A DNA stretch of 7,254 nt from a bacterium (lineage in GTDB: Bacteria > JAMCPX01). Shown one piece after another: positions 1-6,403 of this stretch. The number at the start of each line of letters is the position of its first letter. Within the stretch, counting starts at the first letter, position 1. The stretch is from contig DAHXOM010000334.1 of assembly GCA_027364825.1 (NCBI GenBank), positions 1-7,254 on the forward strand, read 5' to 3'. The position numbers were made by a program, and so were the translations under genes. The notes beneath the pieces are model-generated. The model was not told the DNA's origin, made no database searches, and was given only the letters and a program-made list of their open reading frames with translations.

Positions 1-1861
1 CGGGGATTGGAATTTCTTCTTTGGATTCTTCTTTAACAGGTTCGTCGGCCGGAACTTCTTCGGCAGCAGGTTCTTCTTCTGATGTTGTTTCGGGCTGCTC
101 CTCCACCTTCTCCTCCTGAGGAAGAGGGGTTTCGATGTCAATCTCTATATCCGTATCGATCTCCCGGGGACCGCTTTCTTTTTCTGCAGGTATCGTTTCT
201 TTTTGTTCCTGCTCTGTTTCTACGTTTATCTCCACGTCAGCCGGAATTTCTTCAGAAACAGCCTTCCTTCTCTCCGCAGACTCAAAAGGCCGGGCAACCC
301 GCTGTTCCTTTTCCTCTTCCCGCGGCTGTTCCTCCCGGTGGGCGGAAACGTCCTCTTTTTCTGCTGTCTCCGGCGTATAACCAACAAGTGCCTTCAGTAC
401 TTCATTATCGGGATCATTTACTATGGCCTGTTTTACAAAATCTTCAGCCTTTTCGATCTCACCTTCAGACGTAAAAGCACTATAGAGTTTTTCAGCTACG
501 TTTGAAGCTTCCTTATATTTTTTGCTGAGTTCATAAAGCTCGAACAGTTCCTGGAGTGCTTTTCTGTGAGACGGGTTTACCTCGAGTATCTGGTTCAGCT
601 TCTCCACAGCTTTCGTATGCAATCCATATCTTTTGTAAACCTGGGCTTCTGAAAAATATTTTTCTATCTCATCCTGGGTTAATTTTTCTTTTCTTTCAAT
701 ATCCGGTTTAGCTTTAACTTCCTGTGAAGGCTTCGGGGAAATCTTTTTTTCGGGCACCTGCTGCGGCTGCGATCTCTTCTCCGGTGCCTTTTCGGGCTGT
801 TGTCTCGCCTCAGGCTGTTGTTTCGGTGTTTTCGGCTGCGGTCTCTCCGGTTGTTTTCCGGTAACGATAGCGGGCTTTTTCTCAGGCTGCTTCTCCTCCA
901 CCTGGTTCCTTGTTATCTCAAAGGGCTCCGGTGCAATCTCCTGCATCGGCTCCGGAGCCGACTTCGCACCCACAACTATCTGTAATGCCTGTTGATCCGT
1001 CGGATCAATCTCAAGGATTTTTTTATATATGTCCTGCGCCTGAGAATCCAACCCCCCTTTGGAGTATAGTTTTGCGACTTCCTTGTATGCGGATATTGCA
1101 AGGGAAGTTTTATCAAGAGCTACGTACGCTTTCGCAAGGGCTATCAGCACATCCGTATCGGATTTACCCGAGGCTATAACATCCTTAACCTTTAACAGCA
1201 CCTTTTGATAATCGCCCCGTGAAAGATATAACCGTATCAGTTGTTTTACGATGCTTGCTTCGCCGGGTTTAATCGAGAGCATCCTTTCGTAAACGGTAAT
1301 AAGGTCTATTGTTCTTTTGGCCTCGATGAGTTTTTCTGCAATCTTCGAAAGTTCCGTATAGGCCTGATCCTTTAACCCGTTCTTTATATACAGTTCGGCA
1401 AGTTTCATTCTCCCGGGCAGATTTGACGGTTCCAGTTCCGTAATGGTTTGCAGTATCTTCAATGCCTCCTGTGTCCGGCCTTCCCTTTCGTAAATGGCAA
1501 TGGCAACTTTATAATTAGACACTGCTTCGGCAATGAGGTTCTTCTTCCTGAAGAGCTCGGCGAGCTTCATATAAGCCTGGGAAGAAACAGGATTAATGGT
1601 CAAAAGCTGCCGGTAAACAGCAATTGCCTTATCATAAAACCCGCTGTCTCTGAATATATTGGAAGCGATCTCGTAATAGTTCGTGGCGTCTTCTTTCCTA
1701 TCAAGCTTAAGGAAAAGCTCCGCTATCTTCAGTGCAACCTGATTATTTTTGGGTTCTAATTCAAGGACTTTCTGCAAATCTTTTATAGCCTTATCGAACT
1801 GGTTCTTCGCTATGAATTTATTTGCACTTTCTATTAATTTGTTTTTATCCACTCCAGCCAA
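1..1861 (-). CDS. Large tetratricopeptide-repeat (TPR) protein, 3' end beyond the window
   Basis: The frame is open from a TTG at 1861-1859 to the left edge, giving 620 visible residues; the C-terminus is missing. The TTG start is chosen because AAGGAG lies 5 nt upstream (1872-1867), no ATG occurs in frame between it and the upstream stop (TGA, 1924-1922), and the protein then begins MAGVDKNKLIESANKF. A GTG three codons downstream is the alternative. Residues about 5-290 form seven or so TPR-like helical pairs, with typical pieces such as FDKAIKDLQKVLELEP, YDKAIAVYRQLLTINP and QAQDIYKKILEIDP. Residues about 300-395 are a Pro/Gln/Glu/Lys-rich linker with repeated QPE. Residues about 396-490 are a second TPR block (KAVEKLNQILEVNP). 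From about 500 onward the chain is acidic and probably disordered. No signal peptide or membrane segment is visible, so a cytoplasmic protein-protein scaffold is likely. Similar TPR proteins are familiar from deltaproteobacteria, but I cannot assign a specific role. It has its own promoter and is separated from the aminotransferase gene by a terminator. Confidence 0.92.
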   Translation of the reverse strand, partial: MAGVDKNKLIESANKFIAKNQFDKAIKDLQKVLELEPKNNQVALKIAELFLKLDRKEDATNYYEIASNIFRDSGFYDKAIAVYRQLLTINPVSSQAYMKLAELFRKKNLIAEAVSNYKVAIAIYEREGRTQEALKILQTITELEPSNLPGRMKLAELYIKNGLKDQAYTELSKIAEKLIEAKRTIDLITVYERMLSIKPGEASIVKQLIRLYLSRGDYQKVLLKVKDVIASGKSDTDVLIALAKAYVALDKTSLAISAYKEVAKLYSKGGLDSQAQDIYKKILEIDPTDQQALQIVVGAKSAPEPMQEIAPEPFEITRNQVEEKQPEKKPAIVTGKQPERPQPKTPKQQPEARQQPEKAPEKRSQPQQVPEKKISPKPSQEVKAKPDIERKEKLTQDEIEKYFSEAQVYKRYGLHTKAVEKLNQILEVNPSHRKALQELFELYELSKKYKEASNVAEKLYSAFTSEGEIEKAEDFVKQAIVNDPDNEVLKALVGYTPETAEKEDVSAHREEQPREEEKEQRVARPFESAERRKAVSEEIPADVEINVETEQEQKETIPAEKESGPREIDTDIEIDIETPLPQEEKVEEQPETTSEEEPAAEEVPADEPVKEESKEEIPIP

Positions 1862-1866
1862 TGTGT

Positions 1867-1872
1867 CTCCTT
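1867..1872 (-). promoter_or_regulatory. Shine-Dalgarno site that sets the TTG start of the TPR gene
   Basis: On the minus strand AAGGAG is followed by 5 nt (ACACA) and then TTG. The next candidate, GTG at 1852-1850, would sit 14 nt away, which is too far. There is no in-frame ATG in the leader. Confidence 0.8.
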
Positions 1873-1895
1873 CTTCCAGGGACTCCCTCTTCTCA

Positions 1896-1925
1896 ATAAT
1901 TAGCCTCAGAATACAAAATTGTCAA
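1896..1925 (-). promoter_or_regulatory. Probable sigma-70-type promoter of the TPR gene
   Basis: The minus strand carries a perfect -35 box TTGACA (1925-1920). Eighteen nt later comes AATTAT (1901-1896), a 4/6 match to TATAAT that keeps the A at position 2 and the T at position 6. A transcript would start near 1889, leaving a leader of about 28 nt that contains the Shine-Dalgarno sequence. Its place directly downstream of the aminotransferase terminator fits an independent transcription unit. The -10 is imperfect, so the assignment is likely but not certain. Confidence 0.65.
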
Positions 1926-1960
1926 GCAGAGAGCAGTTCCGGGCTGTTAGGACTACGAAT

Positions 1961-1990
1961 AAAAAAGGGGCGTAAACTTACGCCCCTTTT
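1961..1990 (-). terminator. Intrinsic terminator after the aminotransferase gene
   Basis: On the minus strand AAAA is followed by arm GGGGCGT (1986-1980), loop AAGTTT, arm ACGCCCC (1973-1967) and then six T (1966-1961). The hairpin begins about 30 nt after the aminotransferase stop. The plus strand also reads arm-loop-arm followed by TTTT, so it may work weakly in both directions. Between this terminator and the TPR start (1862-1960) the only other signals I see are the promoter and ribosome-binding site. Confidence 0.92.
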
Positions 1991-2019
1991 AAACAGATAA
2001 GCTCTTTAAAACAGCCGTC

Positions 2020-3207
2020 TTACTCGAGCATTGCTACGGCCTGTTCAATCCTCTCAAGTCCTTTCTTTATGGTCTCAAGCGATGTAGCGTATGAGAGCCT
2101 CATATTGTCCTTCGCTCCGAACGGTGCACCCGGAACAACGGCAACCTTTGCCTGTTCGAGCAGGAAATCCGCAAAATCGAATGAATTCTTGATGACCTTT
2201 CCCTTGAACTTCTTGCCGTACAGTTCGCTGATGTTCGGAAAGGCATAGAATGCCCCTTTGGGCGTGATACAGCTGATACCGTTTATTTTGTTCAGTCCCT
2301 CGACGATAAACTTCCTTCTCTTGTCGAACTCGCCGACCATCTTCGTAACGGAATCCTGGGGGCCTCTCAGCGCCTCAACACTTGCCTTCATCGCAATGGA
2401 GGTGGGATTCGAGGTGCTCTGGCTCTGTATGTTTTTCATACCGCTTATGATTTCTTTCGGACCCGCGGTAAAACCAATCCTCCAGCCTGTCATCGCATAT
2501 GTTTTTGATACGCCGTGGACGACCAGTGTCCTGGACTTCATGTCCTTTGCCTGGGCTATGGTAAAGAATTCCTCTCCATCATAGATGAGTTTTTCATAGA
2601 TGTCGTCGGTCACGACAAACATGTTATGTTTCTTCACAACCTCCGCTATCTCTTCCAGTATCTGCCGCGGATATACGGCTCCCGAAGGGTTGCCGGGGCT
2701 ATTGATCAACAGTATCTTCGTCTTTTTTGTTATGGCCTTTTCAACTGCTTCGGGCTTTAAAGCAAAGTTATCCTTTTCTTTTGTTTTAACAAAAACGGAT
2801 TTTGCACCTGCAACTCCGAACATCTCGGGGTAGGATACCCAGTACGGAGTTGGTATTATGACTTCATCACCCGGATTAATCATTGCCAGAGCAATGTTGA
2901 ACAATGCATGTTTTGCACCAACCGACACTATTATTTCATTCCTTGCGTATTCAAGGCCATTGTCACGCTTGAACTTCTCTATAATGGCATCCTTGAGATC
3001 CGGTATACCGTCAACAGGCATATACTTTGTAAAACCCTTATTAATAGCATCTATTGCAGCCTGTTTAATATTGTCCGGTGTGTCGAAATCGGGTTCTCCC
3101 GCACCGAAACCAACGACATCAATTCCCTGTGCCTTTAACTCTTTTGCTTTCGTATCAATAGCCAGCGTTGCTGACGGCTTGATAGCTTGAGCCCTTTTAG
3201 ATAACAT
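2020..3207 (-). CDS. PLP-dependent class I (subgroup Ib) aminotransferase, aspartate aminotransferase-like
   Basis: This 395-residue protein matches the usual length of the fold-type I, subgroup Ib aminotransferases (AspC/AatA-like, as in Thermus). These move an amino group between aspartate and 2-oxoglutarate in the cytoplasm; some members also act on prephenate, giving arogenate. Visible signatures are the N-terminal MLSKRAQAIKPSAT and GEPDFDTP (37-44), KYMPVDGIPDLK (61-72), PTPYWVSYPE (119-128), NSPGNPSG (169-176, with N173 at the substrate/PLP site), TDDIYEKL (200-207, with D201 expected to pair with the PLP ring nitrogen and Y204 with its hydroxyl), the Schiff-base lysine K235 in SKTYAMTGWRIGF, and R370 in MRLSYATS for the substrate carboxylate. 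The start is supported by AAAGGAG ending 6 nt upstream. It is the last gene of the rsmD-coaD unit, 53 bp after coaD, and is followed by a terminator. The exact substrate cannot be decided from sequence alone, so no symbol is given. Confidence 0.95.
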   Translation of the reverse strand: MLSKRAQAIKPSATLAIDTKAKELKAQGIDVVGFGAGEPDFDTPDNIKQAAIDAINKGFTKYMPVDGIPDLKDAIIEKFKRDNGLEYARNEIIVSVGAKHALFNIALAMINPGDEVIIPTPYWVSYPEMFGVAGAKSVFVKTKEKDNFALKPEAVEKAITKKTKILLINSPGNPSGAVYPRQILEEIAEVVKKHNMFVVTDDIYEKLIYDGEEFFTIAQAKDMKSRTLVVHGVSKTYAMTGWRIGFTAGPKEIISGMKNIQSQSTSNPTSIAMKASVEALRGPQDSVTKMVGEFDKRRKFIVEGLNKINGISCITPKGAFYAFPNISELYGKKFKGKVIKNSFDFADFLLEQAKVAVVPGAPFGAKDNMRLSYATSLETIKKGLERIEQAVAMLE

Positions 3208-3260
3208 AAATTTCTCCTTTTTCTGTTATTTTTTGTTTATCCATGATCGTGTTCAACCGT

Positions 3261-3773
3261 TTATTCCCATGACACGATATCCGTTTTTCTTTCCCTGAGC
3301 CTTTCATTAAACTTCTCGACGACGACATCCGGGACAAGGTCCCGCACAGAACCGCCAAGCGAAAGTATCTCTTTTATGATACTTGAACTCAAAAAAGAGT
3401 ACTTGCCCTCGGTCATCATAAAAATGGTTTCAAGTTTGCTGTTCATCTTCTTGTTCGCCAGGGACATCTGGAGTTCGAATTCAAAATCTGCAACCGTCCT
3501 CAAGCCTCTCAATACTATCTCCGCATTTTTTGATTTAACATAGTCCACCAGTAAGCCCTTGAAAGGTTCAACCGCAATCCTTTTCTCATTCTTGAATATT
3601 TTTTTTATAATGCTGACGCGCTCTTCTATGGAAAAAAATGATTTCTTGTCCGACTGGTTGTATGAAATTGCGATGATAATCTTATCAAAGAGTTTCATGC
3701 CCCGTTCGATAATGTTTATATGACCGTAGGTGATGGGGTCAAAAGACCCCGGGTACACGGCTGTCTTGATCAT
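3261..3773 (-). CDS. coaD: Phosphopantetheine adenylyltransferase
   Basis: CoaD transfers AMP from ATP to 4'-phosphopantetheine, forming dephospho-CoA in the penultimate step of coenzyme A synthesis in the cytoplasm. The 170-residue protein is slightly longer than the roughly 160 usual for the family, because of a short charged C-terminal tail. Nucleotidyltransferase motifs are clear: YPGSFDPITYGH (7-18), containing the T/HxGH signature T15-Y-G-H18; lysines K43/K44 where the family binds substrate; RGLRTVADFEFE (89-100) with R89 and R92; and YSFLSSSIIKEI (125-136), the conserved SSS phosphate-binding segment. The ATG lies 1 nt after the rsmD stop, and its AGGAGG (3786-3781, 7 nt spacing) sits inside the last rsmD codons, implying translational coupling. 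The rsmD-coaD pair is a very common bacterial arrangement. Confidence 0.97.
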   Translation of the reverse strand: MIKTAVYPGSFDPITYGHINIIERGMKLFDKIIIAISYNQSDKKSFFSIEERVSIIKKIFKNEKRIAVEPFKGLLVDYVKSKNAEIVLRGLRTVADFEFELQMSLANKKMNSKLETIFMMTEGKYSFLSSSIIKEILSLGGSVRDLVPDVVVEKFNERLRERKTDIVSWE

Positions 3774-3774
3774 A

Positions 3775-4329
3775 TTAATGCCTCCTTACTATGGTAAGGT
3801 ATGTATCTCCATATCTGTATGTCTTCATCGTCATATCTGAAATTACCCCCTGTAAAATGTTCTGTACCGTCCTGTCGTGCTCTATACCTATCACACATGC
3901 TTCTTTCATCATGTCCCGTTTCAGCAAGCCGGAAACGATGTCCGTATACGCATGAACATCCCTGTACGGCGGATCGACATAAGCTATGTCAAACCGTTCA
4001 TTTTTCTTCTCTATCTGTTCCATTGCCCTCTTTACGTCCATCATCATAACTACATATAAATTGCTGTCCATGAATGCAAGGTTTTTTGATAATAATGTTG
4101 CTACAGCCCTTGAACGCTCTATAAAACAAGCAGTTCGTGCCCCGCGGCTCAATGCCTCTATACCGATTGCCCCGGTGCCCGCATACATATAGAGAAAGGC
4201 AGCGTCCTGGATATCCGGCCCGACAATATCAAAAAATGCCTCCCGTATCTTTGCAAGGGTCGGTCTCACCATGCTCTCACCCGGACTTTTCAGCCTCCTT
4301 CCCTTGTACATTCCGCCTATGATATTCAT
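3775..4329 (-). CDS. rsmD: 16S rRNA (guanine(966)-N2)-methyltransferase
   Basis: RsmD uses S-adenosylmethionine to methylate N2 of G966 in 16S rRNA during small-subunit assembly. The 184 residues match the family length. Family landmarks are the start MNIIGGMYKGRRLKSP, RPTLAKIREAFFDIV (22-36), the SAM-binding motif I AGTGAIGIEALSRGA (50-64), the acidic E71 in FIERSRAV that should hold the SAM ribose, and the catalytic DPPY tetrad (119-122). One oddity is that the usual LDLFAG stretch before motif I reads LYMYAG here, so the nearly constant aspartate is Tyr47. The ATG is chosen because IIGG..KGR is the normal family N-terminus, although no good Shine-Dalgarno is visible: the T-tract of the htrA terminator ends 4 nt upstream. 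The gene is followed without a real gap by coaD. Confidence 0.94.
   Translation of the reverse strand: MNIIGGMYKGRRLKSPGESMVRPTLAKIREAFFDIVGPDIQDAAFLYMYAGTGAIGIEALSRGARTACFIERSRAVATLLSKNLAFMDSNLYVVMMMDVKRAMEQIEKKNERFDIAYVDPPYRDVHAYTDIVSGLLKRDMMKEACVIGIEHDRTVQNILQGVISDMTMKTYRYGDTYLTIVRRH
3781..3786 (-). promoter_or_regulatory. coaD ribosome-binding site embedded in the rsmD 3' end
   Basis: AGGAGG on the minus strand doubles as the two penultimate arginine codons of rsmD (AGG AGG CAT TAA). It lies 7 nt upstream of the coaD ATG. Ribosomes finishing rsmD would therefore be placed to start coaD. Confidence 0.85.
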
Positions 4330-4333
4330 CTTT

Positions 4334-4366
4334 AAAAAATAGAGGGGCGCTCAATTGAACGCCCCT
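4334..4366 (-). terminator. Intrinsic terminator after htrA, abutting rsmD
   Basis: The minus strand reads AGGGGCG (4366-4360), a 10-nt loop containing the palindrome TCAATTGA, CGCCCCT (4349-4343), CTA, then six T (4339-4334). It begins about 49 nt after the htrA stop. The T-tract is followed by only AAAG before the rsmD ATG, so it may end the htrA transcript, act as a partial terminator/attenuator for rsmD, or both. The gap between htrA and rsmD (4330-4415) shows no convincing promoter. Confidence 0.85.
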
Positions 4367-4415
4367 GCTCTTTTGATTGAAAACGTCTGTAAAATTTACT
4401 GGACAAGGTTTTCCG

Positions 4416-5942
4416 CTATTCTGCCGTCATCGCAGCGTAAATGTTCGCATTGCCTCTCGTAATCAGCAATGAGACCATTTCGTCTTTCTTTACCGATGAC
4501 AGGCTTTTGCTGTAATCACCTGTATTGTCTATATTTTTCTGATTCACCTGCTTTATGATATCACCTTTCTCTATGCCTGCCATATCAGCCGGACTGCCCT
4601 CAGCAACGTTCGTTACAACAACACCTTTATCAATTTGAATATTGTATTCCCTCTGGACATCCGGGGTAATATTGCTGACGGTTATCCCGAGTTTTTTCTC
4701 GCTTACATTTTCCTCTTTTGGAGCGGCCGCGCTGGCAACTTCGGTCTTTGCCGGCAGTTCTTTAACAGTAACTGTAATGGTCTTTTCTTTCCCCTGCCGC
4801 AATATTCTGACATCTACTTTGCTGCCGATGGGCGTATTCGATACAATCCATGGCAGATCATCAGCGCTCTTAACTTCCTTACCGTCGAATTTGATGATGA
4901 CGTCGCCCTGTTTTATACCGGCTTTATCCGCAGGACCGTCCTTTACCACCTTTGATACAACGGCACCTTTCTGATCCCGCTTCAAATGGAATGATTCTGC
5001 AAGATCCGGGGTTATATTCTGAATATAAACACCCAGCCATCCCCTCACAACCTTGCCGTGTTCGATCAGCTGGGGAATGATCGTTTTAGCCACATTGATT
5101 GGTATAGCAAACCCGATACCCTGGCCGATGCTCGGTGCTATAATAGCAGTACTGATACCGATAACTTCTCCGTTCAGGTTAAATACGGGTCCCCCGCTGT
5201 TGCCTCTGTTAATTGCCGCATCCGTTTGCAGGAATTGATCATAGTTGCTTTCACTCAACCTTCTTCCCTTGGCACTGATGATACCCGCGGTCACCGTGTG
5301 ATCAAGTCCGAATGGGTTCCCGATAACCACTACCCAGTCTCCGACCTCAACCTTTGATGAATCTCCGAGATATGCAACATCAAGCGGTTTTTTCGGCGTG
5401 ACCTTCAAGAGGGCCAGATCCGTCTGAGGATCCGCTCCTACAATCTTTGCCGTATACTGGTCCCCGTTATCCGTTATCACCCTTATATCGGTCATACCCG
5501 CTATGACGTGGTTGTTGGTAAGTATATAGCCGTCTTTGTTTATGATAAACCCGGAGCCGAGTGCGTGTTCCTTATATTCCTGGGGTCCCTGAGGTCCCAT
5601 GAATTGTTCAAAAAAATGCGGTCCGAAAAACTGTTTAAACTGATCCCCCATGGGGCCCATTTGCTGCATCGATGGATTGGTCTTTATAATCTTTGTTGTG
5701 GATATGTTAACCACAGCACCTTTTACCTTATTTACAAGGGGAGCAAAAGATGCGGGCACACAAGCCTGCGGTGCAGAAGCTTCCTGCGTCTGACTTACAG
5801 CCGGTTTCTCACTCCATATCTTTGTCTCCGTAGCCCTGGTAACCGTGGTAATATTCATCCTTGCGGCAAGCAGTAATCCTGCGACAACGGAAGCTATTAC
5901 GAGCACTCCAAGGCCTGCTATTGTATAACCCTTTTTCTTCAT
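4416..5942 (-). CDS. Do/HtrA-family periplasmic serine protease with two PDZ domains
   Basis: DegP/DegQ-type proteases degrade or hold misfolded envelope proteins in the periplasm. The 508 residues carry, in order: a basic N-terminus and hydrophobic helix (about 7-27), a linker, a trypsin-like domain (about 65-290), PDZ1 (about 295-395), an Ala/Glu/Lys linker (about 395-415) and PDZ2 (about 416-500). The catalytic triad is His145 in TNNHVI, Asp175 in DPQTDLALLK and Ser249 in GNSGGP, so the enzyme should be active. No good small-X-small cleavage site follows the hydrophobic helix (LLLAARMN), which suggests an uncleaved signal anchor. The loop before the GSGF motif (about 88-124) is rich in Met, Phe, Gln, Gly and Pro and contains QFFGP and QFMGP in near-tandem; this corresponds to the regulatory LA loop of DegP/DegQ. 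Start evidence is AGGAGG 5 nt upstream. That site overlaps the stop of the DUF1844 gene, so the two genes are probably coupled. The symbol is left empty because degP, degQ and mucD cannot be separated here. Confidence 0.96.
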   Translation of the reverse strand: MKKKGYTIAGLGVLVIASVVAGLLLAARMNITTVTRATETKIWSEKPAVSQTQEASAPQACVPASFAPLVNKVKGAVVNISTTKIIKTNPSMQQMGPMGDQFKQFFGPHFFEQFMGPQGPQEYKEHALGSGFIINKDGYILTNNHVIAGMTDIRVITDNGDQYTAKIVGADPQTDLALLKVTPKKPLDVAYLGDSSKVEVGDWVVVIGNPFGLDHTVTAGIISAKGRRLSESNYDQFLQTDAAINRGNSGGPVFNLNGEVIGISTAIIAPSIGQGIGFAIPINVAKTIIPQLIEHGKVVRGWLGVYIQNITPDLAESFHLKRDQKGAVVSKVVKDGPADKAGIKQGDVIIKFDGKEVKSADDLPWIVSNTPIGSKVDVRILRQGKEKTITVTVKELPAKTEVASAAAPKEENVSEKKLGITVSNITPDVQREYNIQIDKGVVVTNVAEGSPADMAGIEKGDIIKQVNQKNIDNTGDYSKSLSSVKKDEMVSLLITRGNANIYAAMTAE

Positions 5943-5947
5943 TCGAT

Positions 5948-5955
5948 CCTCCTTA
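5948..5955 (-). promoter_or_regulatory. Stop/Shine-Dalgarno overlap that starts htrA translation
   Basis: TAAGGAGG on the minus strand merges the DUF1844 TAA stop (5955-5953) with AGGAGG (5953-5948). The htrA ATG follows after 5 nt. This is a standard signal for reinitiation by the same ribosome. Confidence 0.85.
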
Positions 5956-6387
5956 TTTTTTACCTTCTAAAACTAAAACGTATCTCATTCTTAAATCAAA
6001 AAGTACATTATCCAGCATCATTGATTCATCATTGTTAAGATTACCTGTTGTTTTTTCCTTCAGAAGCTCGAGGATATCTATGGTCTGCTTTGCAGCGTCA
6101 ATATCTTTTTTAATAACATTTGTCTGCGGATCCGCGACTGCCCCGAGCTGTATCAGCGTTGTACCTGCGAGAGAATTTATCAGATCGACAAAACTTATCT
6201 TAAAATTCGGATTTGACATCCCGTCCGCCTGTTCGTGCATATTCTTCGTTCCTTGGTCGCTGGCATCTATATCCTGGCGATCATCCATAGAGCTGTCCTC
6301 TTCTCCGTTACGGTTGTCTGCCTTAAGGTCATCGTCTGCCTTAAACCGCCTCTTATCATTTACTTTGATATCATCATGTTCTGTCAT
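5953..6387 (-). CDS. DUF1844 domain-containing protein
   Basis: With the ATG at 6387 the protein has 144 residues. The C-terminal part (about 64-138) matches the DUF1844 family: FVDLINSLAGTTLIQLGAV, then DAAKQTIDILELLKEKTTGN, then the hallmark ending LFDLRMRYV. The family's biochemical role is unknown. The first 60 or so residues are highly charged (many Asp, Lys, Arg and Asn), without hydrophobic stretches, and probably disordered. No signal peptide or membrane segment is visible, so it is likely cytoplasmic. An in-frame ATG at 6435 would add 16 residues, but it lies inside the DUF4340 gene and has no ribosome-binding site. The ATG at 6387 has GGGGG (6400-6396) 8 nt upstream, immediately after the DUF4340 stop, and gives the expected MTE... 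beginning. The tight spacing on both sides places it in one operon with DUF4340 and htrA. Confidence 0.9.
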   Translation of the reverse strand: MTEHDDIKVNDKRRFKADDDLKADNRNGEEDSSMDDRQDIDASDQGTKNMHEQADGMSNPNFKISFVDLINSLAGTTLIQLGAVADPQTNVIKKDIDAAKQTIDILELLKEKTTGNLNNDESMMLDNVLFDLRMRYVLVLEGKK

Positions 6388-6395
6388 ACCCGCTT

Positions 6396-6403
6396 CCCCC
6401 TTA
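6396..6403 (-). promoter_or_regulatory. Stop/Shine-Dalgarno junction that sets the DUF1844 start
   Basis: On the minus strand TAAGGGGG combines the DUF4340 stop (6403-6401) with a G-rich Shine-Dalgarno 8 nt before ATG 6387. It favours this start over the upstream in-frame ATG at 6435 and repeats the layout seen between DUF1844 and htrA. Confidence 0.65.

Noticed and set aside
82..505. Overlapping plus-strand open frames at the left edge
   Set aside because: They oppose the acidic, Glu/Pro-rich tail of the TPR protein. The codon bias of Glu-rich sequence (GAA/GAG) leaves few stops on the other strand, which explains them.
680..960. Apparent DNA repeats (repeated ggctgt/cggctgc pieces)
   Set aside because: They encode the Gln-Pro-Glu-rich linker of the TPR protein. 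The units are irregular in length and spacing, so this is low-complexity coding sequence, not a CRISPR array or a DNA repeat element.
3208..3260. Possible promoter in the 53-bp coaD-aminotransferase gap (TTGAAC followed by A-rich sequence)
   Set aside because: No adequate -10 box occurs at 16-18 nt from it. The gap is more simply an intra-operon spacer with the AAAGGAG of the aminotransferase gene.
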